Assembly: GCF_008710285.1 (NCBI RefSeq)
Contig: NZ_VYQF01000006.1
Coordinates: 164,900-228,899 of the forward strand
Length of the DNA stretch: 64,000 nucleotides
Source: Ginsengibacter hankyongi
GTDB taxonomy: Bacteria; Bacteroidota; Bacteroidia; Chitinophagales; Chitinophagaceae
Direction of reading: 5' to 3'
Shown here: positions 1-7,636 of the stretch, in pieces
Layout: each line of letters begins with the position of its first letter
Position numbering within the stretch: the first letter of the stretch is position 1
Notes under the pieces: generated by a model
Database searches by the model: none
Seen by the model: only the letters and a program-made list of their open reading frames with translations
What the model was told of the DNA's origin: nothing
Program-made: the position numbers and the translations under genes

Positions 1-320
1 TTATACTGTTTTGCCAATGCTACCTTTTGGATAGAATCCTTTCGTTCTTTTTCCAACTGCTCTTCTAAATACTGAATGTTTTCGTCTAAATACTGTATCG
101 CTTGGTTTTTAATAATTGCGATTTCACCGGGCTTAAAGCCGAATATTTTCTTAGTCGCAAAATCATATATAAGTTCGTGAAAATTGCCGGCTCTTGGTGA
201 GTAGCTTTTGAAGTATTCTTCTAAAAAAGAATAGGTGGTCTTAAGCCAAACTTCCGTATCATTTTGGTTAACTTTTAGTCGCTGCTCTCTTAATTTTTTT
301 ATTGTGTAGTCTGTGTCCAT
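1..320 (-). CDS. Hypothetical protein, 3' end beyond the window
   Basis: An ATG at 318-320 on the minus strand opens a frame of 106 codons that is still open at base 1, so the C-terminus lies outside the window. The visible protein begins MDTDYTIKKLREQRLKVNQ and is rich in K, E, Q and aromatic residues. It ends in a charged stretch (roughly residues 80-106) that looks helical or coiled-coil. I see no signal peptide, membrane segment or known catalytic motif and do not recognise the family. It may share direction and origin with the hypothetical gene at 606-1055, since both sit in an accessory-looking stretch. Confidence 0.6.
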   Translation of the reverse strand, partial: MDTDYTIKKLREQRLKVNQNDTEVWLKTTYSFLEEYFKSYSPRAGNFHELIYDFATKKIFGFKPGEIAIIKNQAIQYLDENIQYLEEQLEKERKDSIQKVALAKQY

Positions 321-605
321 GAAAGTTGTCTATAACGATAGGGCTGGGGTTGCTGGAATTTATTTCGTTTAGCCCACAACGTTAGCCCAGTTGAAAAATT
401 ATTAATGAAGATATATACAAATGCGCAATAATGAAAGTGCGCTTGATCTGCTACTCCAGCCAGCGTAAGTCTCCTTCTTTCGCAAGCCCACCTCATGCGT
501 TCGTGCGAGCCGGCGATTGATCTCCGGTCACCGCATCAAGAACATCTTGCCTCGTAATGAGGGGAACACCCACATTCGCTGAGTTTAGCAAATCTATACT
601 TTTGC
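321..605. other. Intergenic accessory stretch with no convincing gene
   Basis: The stretch between two minus-strand hypotheticals is more GC-rich around 480-580 than its surroundings. A minus-strand frame ending near 505 reads like a protein tail (...VGVPLITRQDVLDAV...) but has no start or recognisable N-terminus. The CGTTGTGGGC block near 372-381 could be a recombination boundary, but I could not match it to an integron attC consensus. It is probably a remnant or leader region. Confidence 0.3.
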
Positions 606-1055
606 CTACCAAAATTTGCACCAGGGTTTTTTGTCTGCTTGTATTTGACGACTTTCAGAGGTTTCATTACTTTCAGAATTCTTTTTATTCTTAAAATAGC
701 TATCGTCATAAAATTCATTATCGTCACCTTGAACCCTTGCATTTAAGGCTTTAGCAATTGATAGCATTTTCTTTATGGTTTCGTCGTCAGGATATTTAGC
801 ACTAATAGTCCCTTTCCAAAAGTCAAACCATAGTGACTCACTCGGTACGCCTTCTGAGTGACCAGTCCAGAGGCAAAATCCCGGGTTTTCCTCCCATGAA
901 GTCTCAACGTTTGGTATATCTAATTTATAACCGTTTGTCAAATTTAGTTCTGGGTCATTTGAAATATACTCTAACCACTCGTCCATGGTTATAGAGCTAT
1001 CTTCTTCATCATTTTCATAGTCATCTCTTCTTATAATATGAACTTCATACCCCAT
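606..1055 (-). CDS. Hypothetical protein, acidic, 149 aa
   Basis: The protein begins MGYEVHIIRRDDY and has an acidic first half with several tryptophans (W27, W54, W63, W76, W80). The C-terminal tail is polar and rich in Asn, Glu, Ser and Lys and ends KPWCKFW. There is no signal peptide or membrane helix, so it is presumably cytoplasmic. Small single-gene hypotheticals of this MGYEV type are common in Bacteroidota accessory regions and can be immunity-like, but nothing here proves that. The ATG at 1055 is the only good start. It sits alone between non-coding stretches rather than in an obvious operon. Confidence 0.65.
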   Translation of the reverse strand: MGYEVHIIRRDDYENDEEDSSITMDEWLEYISNDPELNLTNGYKLDIPNVETSWEENPGFCLWTGHSEGVPSESLWFDFWKGTISAKYPDDETIKKMLSIAKALNARVQGDDNEFYDDSYFKNKKNSESNETSESRQIQADKKPWCKFW

Positions 1056-1879
1056 AATAATAATTCATTTTTGTCAGGTCAAGTAATTGCAAGCAATTTT
1101 GTATTTATATATTACACGAAACTTTCAATCCAAAAAACCCTTTCATTTCGATATACCATTTATTTCAGTTATTAAAGTTGTAACCAACCCGGTCAAGCAA
1201 GCAGCGTCTATCCTATCAGTTAGTTTTTCAATGTAGAGATTTCAAATATATTACTTTCTACTTATTTATATAAATCAAAAATTAAATTCGCTTGCATTTT
1301 CCGGTGGTTTAAGGGGTGCTTTTTACACCACAAAATCGGGAATTTATCATGATACCAGGGGCGTAGTATCATGATACAATGGTCATGGTATATATGTACT
1401 AAGGTCGTAGTATCATGATACAATGGTCATAGTATATATCTACTAAGGTCGTAGTATCATTATGCAATGGTCCTGGTATATATGTACTAAGGTCGTAGTA
1501 TCATGATAAAATGGTCATAGTATATATGTACTAAGGTCATAGTATCATTATACAAGGGTCATGGTATTTATGTCTGAAGAACTTTTTCAAACAATATTTT
1601 GAGCCCGGCGGCCCCTACCCTGCACCGTTAGCAATTCAATTTGGGTGCATTTATGGCCCGGAAATGTGGATAAATAATATTTTTTACGGGTATCATAAAA
1701 AAATATCCGGGGCACACGACTTTAATGAAATGCAGTATTTACGGGCATTCCGGCCCGGCAACGCAATTACAGGCTTTTTTATTATGTCCCAATATTGGGA
1801 CTTGACGGGTATGTGATAACAAAGCAATTTAGCAGCCTCATTTGAGATGAATGGGGCTTAAACAAAAAATTAAATTCTT
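1056..1879. other. Long non-coding region holding a repeat array
   Basis: This 824-base stretch has no plausible gene on either strand. Bases 1359-1578 are an array of 22-bp repeats, described separately. The remainder (1579-1879) holds short GC-rich patches such as 1605-1625 and 1750-1770 and leads into the fibronectin-III gene. I could not assign a clear promoter. Confidence 0.6.
1359..1578. repeat. Tandem array of ten 22-bp repeats (five 44-bp dimers)
   Basis: Ten consecutive units of exactly 22 bp alternate between two versions. Type A (1359, 1403, 1447, 1491, 1535) follows GGTCGTAGTATCATGATACA and type B (1381, 1425, 1469, 1513, 1557) follows GGTCATAGTATATATGTACT, so the higher-order period is 44 bp. 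Type A contains the palindrome GTATCATGATAC, intact in units 1 and 2 and mutated in later ones. A degenerate half-unit with the palindrome core precedes the array at about 1345-1357. The array lies in non-coding DNA. A 22-bp period is about two helical turns, which would put any bound protein on one face of the DNA; that functional reading is inference. Confidence 0.9.
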
Positions 1880-2506
1880 ATGAAAAAGTTTTTAAGAAAG
1901 GTGGTTAAATCCTTTAAAAAATTAGCTGAAGCGAATCTATTAACGTTTTCGCAAAATGTAGCCACATCAATGGCCAATGCCATTGCTGAATTTCCAACAC
2001 CCACCCCACCCCTTGCAGATATTAATACCGCAATAGGTATCTATGCCGAACTGCTCCAGGCAGCTGCGGGCAGGGACAAAGTGCAGGTGGTGATGAAAAA
2101 CCTTAGTAAACAAAACCTCCTGCTGCTGCTGAGCCAGCTTGCAGATTATGTAAACCTTACAGCACAGGGAGCCGAGGATTTGCTGGCAAAAAGCGGCTTC
2201 ACCCTTAACAAAGTTCCTGAGCCTGTGGCCCTGGATGCACCTGGATACGTGGTGCTGCTGGATGGCGGCGGAAGCGGCGAACTTACGTTCAAGTTCAGGA
2301 GAGTAAAGGGCGCCTCAAGCTACTTGTACCAATACACTTCAGATGCATCACTTGCAAATGAAAGCTGGGTAAGCATACCGGCCACCACTACTTCTTACAC
2401 TTTTACAGGGCTCACCAGCGGAACCACGTATTATTGCCGCGTGGTAGCTGTGGGCAGCTACCAGCAACAGAAGACAAGTATTGTTCTAAATCGTATTTCT
2501 CAATAA
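1880..2506 (+). CDS. Fibronectin type III domain-containing protein
   Basis: A 208-aa protein. Residues 1-110 form a helical region of the type seen in small Bacteroidota FN3 proteins, with a basic N-terminus (MKKFLRKVVKSFKK), a FPTPTPPLADI linker and an alanine/leucine-rich bundle. Residues about 120-205 form one fibronectin type III domain, with the typical TTTSYTFTGLTSGTTYYCRV strand pattern. There is no clear cleavable signal peptide. The last residues (QQQKTSIVLNRISQ) look somewhat altered from the usual end of the domain. The gene is monocistronic, followed 30 bases later by a terminator. The role is probably binding or structural, but unproven. Confidence 0.8.
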   Translation: MKKFLRKVVKSFKKLAEANLLTFSQNVATSMANAIAEFPTPTPPLADINTAIGIYAELLQAAAGRDKVQVVMKNLSKQNLLLLLSQLADYVNLTAQGAEDLLAKSGFTLNKVPEPVALDAPGYVVLLDGGGSGELTFKFRRVKGASSYLYQYTSDASLANESWVSIPATTTSYTFTGLTSGTTYYCRVVAVGSYQQQKTSIVLNRISQ

Positions 2507-2536
2507 TTAATTAACCAAGCCTCATTCAAAAAAATT

Positions 2537-2561
2537 GCTGCCGTAAGGTGGCTTTTTTTTT
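2537..2561 (+). terminator. Intrinsic terminator after the FN3 gene
   Basis: A 6-bp stem with G-U pairs (GCTGCC at 2537-2542, GGTGGC at 2547-2552) closes a GTAA loop and is followed by nine Ts. Confidence 0.75.
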
Positions 2562-2570
2562 GTGATTGTC

Positions 2571-2703
2571 TGAACCATGATTTACCTGATTAAAGGATTC
2601 TCAGGATTAATAAGCGGGGAGAATCATGGTAATCTGATAATCCTTTTTAATCAAGGTTCAGAAAAGTTCATGGTAATCTTATAATCCTCTTAATCATGGT
2701 TCA
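2571..2703. repeat. Palindromic repeat element with 12-bp terminal inverted repeats
   Basis: TGAACCATGATT at 2571-2582 is matched perfectly by its reverse complement AATCATGGTTCA at 2692-2703. Internal imperfect copies (AATCAAGGTTCA at 2649-2660, and repeated CATGGTAATCT / GATAATCCT words) make the 133-bp element look built from several head-to-head copies of one motif. It encodes nothing. Its right end supplies the TGA stop of the regulator gene that follows. Similar intergenic sequences with words like GATTAAAGGATT are, in my recollection, common in this bacterial group. Confidence 0.75.
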
Positions 2704-3342
2704 TAAAAAGTTCAAACCATTCTTTCTCATAAAGTCATCTATAGTGGCTGCATTGAGGGAGCCAAGCATTTTCTTTAATCTCTTGCGGTAAGTATATACG
2801 GTTTCTTTACTAAGGTTTGCGGCTACAGCTATTTCTTTAATGGACCATCCCATGCGGCTGCAATACAATACAATGATAAATTTTTCATTAAGCATCCGGT
2901 TATTATTGTTACTTGTACCGGGACGGTTGTTGCCGGCGGTCATGGCCAGCTCTGTCTGGCTGCAATAAAATGCCTGTCCCTTCATTGCCATTTTTACAGC
3001 AAGAATAATTGCTGTGGGGCTGGCATCCTGCTTAATACATGCGATACAGCCGGCAGCTATAGCCTTCGCCACTTTATGTTGATCCTGTTGCTGCCATAGC
3101 AAAATAATTTTGAATGACCGGGTGCGAATGGCAAGCTTCTGCAAGGCTGTAAATTCTTTCCGCTCCGCAAGGCCTATATCTGCAATAATAATGTCCGGGC
3201 TAAGAGCAATGGCCGCCTTTAGCAGCGCTGAAGCGGTGGTGATTTTACTGATGATTTGAACGCCCCGGTAAGATCGCAATACGTTGTGCAAAATAGCCAT
3301 GATAACCGGGTGGCTGTGGGCAATAATTAAATTAAAGATCAA
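2701..3342 (-). CDS. LuxR/NarL-type response regulator with atypical receiver
   Basis: A 213-aa protein with an N-terminal receiver-like domain (about 1-125) and a C-terminal LuxR-type helix-turn-helix (about 150-205, GWSIKEIAVAANLSKETVYTYR). The phosphoacceptor position (D55 in DIIIADIG) and the conserved lysine (K104) are present. The paired acidic residues that bind Mg2+ near the first strand are replaced by His-Ser (IIAHSHP). Phosphorylation may therefore be weak or absent. The only upstream start is TTG at 3342; no ATG precedes the first strand. No kinase gene is adjacent. The stop codon comes from the neighbouring repeat element. Confidence 0.8.
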   Translation of the reverse strand: MIFNLIIAHSHPVIMAILHNVLRSYRGVQIISKITTASALLKAAIALSPDIIIADIGLAERKEFTALQKLAIRTRSFKIILLWQQQDQHKVAKAIAAGCIACIKQDASPTAIILAVKMAMKGQAFYCSQTELAMTAGNNRPGTSNNNNRMLNEKFIIVLYCSRMGWSIKEIAVAANLSKETVYTYRKRLKKMLGSLNAATIDDFMRKNGLNFL

Positions 3343-3725
3343 TGTACAAGAAGTTAGTTTAATAATTAGTTAGCGTTCCGGCAATTGGTAGAATAAATAT
3401 AATTATTTTGTTTAAAAAAACCAAGGCAGGGCCAACGATTACGAAAGTTATTGATGGTAAGGCGCCGGTGTAAATGAGCTTATTATCTGCTGTTTTTTAA
3501 TGGCTACCGGCAACGGCTGTACGATGCTCTGTGGTAGGTATAATAAAGGAGGTTTTGTAAATATTAATTCTTTTTTTTTAATTAAATGCCATGGGTAACA
3601 ATTGCCGGCAACATTTTCTTTAGCTGGAAAAGTGAGCAGGAAATATTTTACAGGCAATCCTGAATCACGGATATTTATAATAATTTCCAGTTGGGTTTTT
3701 TAATTAACTATTAATTCCATACGAT
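3343..3725. other. Divergent intergenic region
   Basis: This separates the minus-strand regulator from the plus-strand DUF421 gene. It contains AT-rich tracts that could hold promoters for both. A small minus-strand frame (3448-3657) has low-complexity content and no homology signal, so I do not call it. I see no repeat or RNA motif. Confidence 0.5.
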
Positions 3726-4217
3726 ATGCACACGATATACGATCTTTTTGGCCAGGGGCAAAACCTCACTTCACTGCAAATGAGCCTTCGTGCAATAGTT
3801 ATATTTTTTATTGCACTTATCCTTCTCCGTTATACCGGCATGCGGGTGTTTGGTATTAAATCAGCTTTCGATACGTGCGTTATGATAATGCTTGGCGCAG
3901 TTTTAGCCCGGGCTGTGGTGGGCGCTTCTCCATTTATAGCCACGGTTGCTGCATCTGCCGCGCTGGTAGTCGTTCACAGGTTAATTGCACGCATAAGTGT
4001 AAGCAACCAGTTCCTGAGCCATTTGGTAAAGGGTAAACCGCTTTCCCTTTATAAAGACGGTATTCTTAATGATAAAAATTTAAAAAGATGCGCTTTAAGC
4101 TACGGGGATGTTATTGAAGAAGTAAGAATAAGCATGAGCCAGAACAACCTTGATAATATTGATGAGATTTTTATGGAGCGAACGGGAAAGATAAGCGTGA
4201 TAAGGAAAAACAATTAA
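3726..4217 (+). CDS. DUF421 (YetF-like) membrane protein
   Basis: A 163-aa protein with three predicted membrane helices (about 20-37, 47-65 and 67-86), followed by a soluble C-terminal domain with the family pattern GKPLSLYKDG...LKRCALSYGDVIEEVR. This matches the DUF421/YetF family; the short form lacking extra C-terminal sequence is usual in Bacteroidota. The molecular function of the family is unknown, though it is often linked to stress or sporulation genes in other phyla. The gene stands alone and is followed by a strong hairpin. Confidence 0.85.
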   Translation: MHTIYDLFGQGQNLTSLQMSLRAIVIFFIALILLRYTGMRVFGIKSAFDTCVMIMLGAVLARAVVGASPFIATVAASAALVVVHRLIARISVSNQFLSHLVKGKPLSLYKDGILNDKNLKRCALSYGDVIEEVRISMSQNNLDNIDEIFMERTGKISVIRKNN

Positions 4218-4233
4218 CGATAATGAAATACAA

Positions 4234-4272
4234 AAGAGATTGTTGCTAAAAACCATCTCACAACAATCTCTT
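4234..4272. terminator. Perfect 12-bp hairpin downstream of the DUF421 gene
   Basis: AAGAGATTGTTG (4234-4245) and CAACAATCTCTT (4261-4272) form a perfect stem with a 15-base loop, 17 bases after the stop codon. No U tract follows on either strand, so it may be a terminator of non-standard type or an RNA-stabilising 3' hairpin. Confidence 0.5.
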
Positions 4273-4477
4273 ACTCCCTCTCTATTTATTGTCGTCCTGG
4301 TGAAAAACCACTCTGTCAAAAATATTTGCGGTAACGTTTCTTCCCTGGATTAATCCCGCATCAATAGAGGACTGGTAATGAATGCAACCTGGAATTGCCT
4401 GCTCTATGCCAATGTATGCAGTCTTTATGCACCGGCCGTTTTGTTCGTTTCAATTCTACTCTTCCGGGCGTTGATAC

Positions 4478-4978
4478 TTACTCTGAAAAGATTCTTCCTG
4501 TACAATACTCATGGCCGGTTTTCATTATAATGGATCCATTAGCCTGAAGATTAGCATATGCACCTTTTCCATCTATAATACGCCACTGACCTGTAAAAGT
4601 TGTCATTTGACATTCAGAATAGGTAGTGAATTGATCCCCTCCGGCAGGTGTAAATACAGTAGTACAGTGAATTGCCATGCCATAGAAATCTATAGTCATC
4701 ACATAAGTCCCTGACGTTCCAAGTTGCGCACTGGCAACAAAAGAGCCTGTTTTCACTACTTGCGGAGCTGCTCCGCTGGAAGTCAATGTCGTGGTTGTTA
4801 AAAAGACGTCGGCCGGTGCTTCTGAATTTACTGAATTGGCCCCAGGCGTCAAAGCTGTTGCGTTGTTTACAGCAGAAGGAGCCGAAGGAGAAACCAAGCT
4901 GTTGTCTTTTTGGCACCCGGTGAAGATAATAAGTGATACTCCTATAAGGAGCAGCATTAATTTTGAATTCTGTTTCAT
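4478..4978 (-). CDS. Putative lipoprotein
   Basis: A 166-aa protein with a lipoprotein signal peptide (basic MKQNSK, hydrophobic core, lipobox FTGC with Cys22). A Ser/Ala/Pro/Thr-rich linker follows to about residue 65, then a small beta-rich domain (about 75-160; GTYVMTIDFYGMAIH..., GQWRIIDGKGAYANLQ). The domain has the look of small Bacteroidota secreted beta-barrel or lipocalin-like proteins. I cannot name the family. It is presumably anchored in the outer or inner membrane. It is transcribed away from the signalling operon that begins at 5374. Confidence 0.75.
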   Translation of the reverse strand: MKQNSKLMLLLIGVSLIIFTGCQKDNSLVSPSAPSAVNNATALTPGANSVNSEAPADVFLTTTTLTSSGAAPQVVKTGSFVASAQLGTSGTYVMTIDFYGMAIHCTTVFTPAGGDQFTTYSECQMTTFTGQWRIIDGKGAYANLQANGSIIMKTGHEYCTGRIFSE

Positions 4979-5373
4979 AACTGTTCTTTTTAAATTATTA
5001 ATGAAAAATGGTTGAATGAGAATGACAAAAATTTATTTATTTAGTGACAGACTACCTAAAGCAGCCATTGCTGTTGACAAACATTAGATGGAGATATTAA
5101 AGGAATAAACAAACTTTTTATTAAGTAAAGCTTTCATGATAATTTATATTTTTAGATTGAATACAGATTTAAATCTAATCTGCTCAGAACACTTATTTTC
5201 CCTATTTCGTTCTATTACCTTAATTACATGGTAACAAACGGAAACAATGGTGTAATTACCTTTTACCGACGACGAAATGCCTTCGCCTTTTCAATAAATG
5301 AATTGGTCTATTTTATTGAATAACTATTGCTTTTTGAATAACCAATAGATAATTTTAAGAGAGAAACAATTAT
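4979..5373. other. Divergent control region before the LytS operon
   Basis: This 395-base non-coding region separates the minus-strand lipoprotein from the plus-strand kinase operon. It contains the inverted and direct repeats described at 5290-5346. The rest is AT-rich with no gene. Confidence 0.5.
5290..5346. promoter_or_regulatory. Nested inverted and direct repeats, possible operator
   Basis: TTCAATAAA (5290-5298) is inverted as TTTATTGAA (5312-5320). TTGAATAAC occurs twice as a direct repeat (5316-5324 and 5334-5342). ATTGGT (5302-5307) is inverted as ACCAAT (5341-5346). All lie 28-84 bases before the GTG start of the first kinase. LytTR regulators commonly bind paired 9-bp direct repeats about 21-22 bp apart; the 18-bp period here is shorter, so control by the LytTR regulator encoded at 7637 is only a guess. 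Confidence 0.35.
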
Positions 5374-5535
5374 GTGAAGGCTTATGATTTCATATTCTCC
5401 AACCGGTTATCACACCGCCTTACAAGGCATCTTATTTTCTGGATTGTATTTTTAGTTTATTTCTACTACGTTAATCTTATTCCCGGTACCACGCAAGATT
5501 TATGGAGCAGCAAAACATACCGCAATGCCCGGTAA
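5374..5535 (+). other. Frame-shifted N-terminal part of the first kinase gene
   Basis: A GTG at 5374 opens a frame reading VKAYDFIFSN, which lines up residue for residue with MTIHDFIFSN, the start of the neighbouring kinase at 6470. It continues with a membrane helix (HLIFWIVFLVYFYYVN) and reaches a TAA at 5533-5535. The rest of the kinase is in a different frame that overlaps from 5502. Restoring one base near the AAAA run at 5512-5515 would join the two parts. Confidence 0.75.
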
Positions 5536-6473
5536 GCGTTATATCGGTGTATGTTTCCATATACATTTTATTGCCCCGGTATATACTTCGCGGTAAATAT
5601 GTAAGCTTACTCTTAATAACAGCAGGGCTTTCCGTGATCTATTTTTTATTGGCATGGCTGATTACCGTCCTACTGGCCCGTCTCACTACAAATATTTCTT
5701 ATAATGAGCTACCGGTCACTTTCAGGTGGTTTCAACCGGTGCGTTATGGCATAGGGCTTCCGCTTACATCGGGCGTATTAACTACTATTATTATGTTGTT
5801 TAAAAACTGGCACATTGAGCAGAAAGAAAATGAAGTATTGCAAAGGCAAAAGATCAATACAGAACTACTCTTATTGAAAACACAGTTTCAGCCTCATTTC
5901 TTATACGATGCTTTGGAAAACATTTTCTTTCTTGTCCGTAAGCAATCTGCTGAATCTCCGGGCTCGGTGCTAAAATTATCTGACCTGCTGAGTTATATCC
6001 TATACGAAAAAGACCTGGTGCCGGTTGAGAAGGAACTTGATATGATGAAAGCGTATCTCAGTTTACAAAAAACGTTTTATCCTGAAGTGCTTTGCATCAA
6101 CTTCGATCAAAACATTGAAAAGGGAAATTTAGTAATTGCACCCCTGCTATTGGTATCGTTAATTGAAAACTGCTTTGAAAGATTTCTAAAAACAACAGGC
6201 CAAAAGCTTAACCTCAATCTTAATATTAAAACTGATAAACGCGAATTATATTTTCAATTAGAATGCGGCGATAATTCAGGAAGTGAATTAAAAAGTATTA
6301 ACCCCGATTACAGTTGGATAACCTCTTTAAAAAGGATAGAGTTACTATACGCAGGCGCTCACAGTTTTGATATGTATATAGAAAATGGCACCAGCAATAT
6401 ATTACTGATGCTGGAACTCGACGACATTGCCACGGCTAATAAAAAAAGTATAAAGGAACCGGTTTTGCTATGA
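5502..6473 (+). CDS. LytS-family histidine kinase, degenerate; true start lost by frameshift
   Basis: The longest in-frame piece is 323 aa. Residues about 10-100 hold membrane helices, 105-125 a linker, and 126-145 the LytS-type H-box (LLKTQFQPHFLYDALENI, His132). The N-box keeps IENCF (N223), but the usual K-H-G after it is E-R-F, and the glycine-rich G-box seen in the next gene (KIGLLNVRKRL) is replaced by SWITSLKRIEL. ATP binding is therefore doubtful. The missing first helix lies in another frame at 5374-5535, so the ATG at 5502 is unlikely to be the original start. The stop overlaps the next start in ATGA. It may be a decaying duplicate or a non-catalytic partner. Confidence 0.75.
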   Translation: MEQQNIPQCPVSVISVYVSIYILLPRYILRGKYVSLLLITAGLSVIYFLLAWLITVLLARLTTNISYNELPVTFRWFQPVRYGIGLPLTSGVLTTIIMLFKNWHIEQKENEVLQRQKINTELLLLKTQFQPHFLYDALENIFFLVRKQSAESPGSVLKLSDLLSYILYEKDLVPVEKELDMMKAYLSLQKTFYPEVLCINFDQNIEKGNLVIAPLLLVSLIENCFERFLKTTGQKLNLNLNIKTDKRELYFQLECGDNSGSELKSINPDYSWITSLKRIELLYAGAHSFDMYIENGTSNILLMLELDDIATANKKSIKEPVLL

Positions 6474-7633
6474 CGATACACGATTTCATATTTTCTAATG
6501 AACGCGGCAAACGTATTGCCAGGCATTGTATCTTTTGGCTTTGCTGGTTTCTTTATATGGCGTGTACGCAGTTAAGAAATCAATCGCCGCAGGAAATAGG
6601 GATGAAGAATTTTATCATTTACCAGGCGGGGGTATCGGCTAACCGCACGCTATTGCAAATAGTCTTTTGCTATCCTCTTATTTATTACTTAGTGCCATTT
6701 TACTTACAAAAGATGAAGTACAAAGCGTTTTTTGCTTTGCTGGCACTCTTTTTATTTGCGATCTACTGGATCACTTATTATGATTTTTATTACATATGGT
6801 CGGATACTGCTTCGCCCGTATTTTTTAATGTAAATAATGTGAAGCCATTGAACCTCTTTCAAACAAAGTATTTTTCTATCTACAGTAACATTCATTTTAC
6901 GGGATCCCTTGTATCATGTGCATTTATTCTTTCAGTAAAATATTATAAGAACTGGTATAAAAAGCAACGAGAAAATGAAATGCTGATGAAAGAAAATTCG
7001 CAGGCTGAGTTACAATTATTGAAGGCGCAGGTGCACCCGCATTTTTTGTTTAATACACTCAACAATATTTATTCGCTTACGCTCGATGACTCACAAAAGG
7101 CCGCAATAACTATAAAAAAATTATCAGGGATGGTATTGTATATGGAAAATGAAGGCGCACAGCATTATGTATTGCTAACCAAAGAAATTAAAATGCTTCT
7201 CGATTATATAGGGCTTGAAAAAATACGATACGGCGACAGGCTGGTAATGGTGGTAGATATAAAACATAACCCGGAAGATAAGCTTATGATAGCGCCGCTA
7301 TTAATGATACCCTTTGTTGAAAATTGTTTTAAGCATGGTGCCAGCAAAACAATTGATACAGCAAGGATAGAACTGTTAATTGAAACAGGAAAAACATGGC
7401 TCACATTTAAAATCAGTAACAGCCTGCTGGCTGTTGCGGAAAAAGAAAATGGAAGAATAAAAATCGGTTTATTGAACGTTAGAAAAAGACTACAGCTCCT
7501 TTACCCCGGAAGGCACACATTAGATATTCAATCCTCGGGCAACCTCTTTACCGTACACATGAAAGTAAAACTTGAAACTCAATATCCTGCTGCCGAACAA
7601 TACATGCATGCTTCAATCTTTAACAAAAATTAA
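6470..7633 (+). CDS. LytS/YehU-type sensor histidine kinase
   Basis: A 387-aa kinase with four predicted N-terminal membrane helices (about 20-36, 60-78, 84-104, 142-158) and a short coiled linker (160-182). The His_kinase domain has the phosphoacceptor motif LLKAQVHPHFLFNTLNNI (His191), N-box PFVENCFKHG (N285, H289) and a G-box containing KIGLLNVRKRLQLLYPGRH. It should autophosphorylate and pass phosphate to the LytTR regulator encoded four bases downstream. The ATG at 6470 overlaps the TGA of the preceding kinase gene, implying translational coupling. The short external loops give no hint of the ligand. Confidence 0.9.
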   Translation: MTIHDFIFSNERGKRIARHCIFWLCWFLYMACTQLRNQSPQEIGMKNFIIYQAGVSANRTLLQIVFCYPLIYYLVPFYLQKMKYKAFFALLALFLFAIYWITYYDFYYIWSDTASPVFFNVNNVKPLNLFQTKYFSIYSNIHFTGSLVSCAFILSVKYYKNWYKKQRENEMLMKENSQAELQLLKAQVHPHFLFNTLNNIYSLTLDDSQKAAITIKKLSGMVLYMENEGAQHYVLLTKEIKMLLDYIGLEKIRYGDRLVMVVDIKHNPEDKLMIAPLLMIPFVENCFKHGASKTIDTARIELLIETGKTWLTFKISNSLLAVAEKENGRIKIGLLNVRKRLQLLYPGRHTLDIQSSGNLFTVHMKVKLETQYPAAEQYMHASIFNKN

Positions 7634-7636
7634 GTT

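Noticed and set aside
372..400. CGTTGTGGGC block as a possible integron attC site
   Set aside because: It does not contain the GTTRRRY/RYYYAAC core pair in a workable arrangement and no integrase is in the window.
3448..3657. 69-aa minus-strand frame
   Set aside because: Low-complexity composition, no ribosome site or family features, and located in a divergent promoter region.
4282..4449. Minus-strand frame reading like protein (AYIGIEQAIPGCIHYQSS...FDRVVFHQDDNK)
   Set aside because: It is open for about 55 codons but has no start codon after an upstream TGA and matches no family I know; it may be a remnant, but support is too weak.
5502..5540. Programmed -1 frameshift in the first kinase gene
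   Set aside because: The A run is read as AGC AAA ACA and lacks a canonical X XXY YYZ slippery heptamer, and there is no clear downstream stem-loop; a single-base deletion or read error is simpler.
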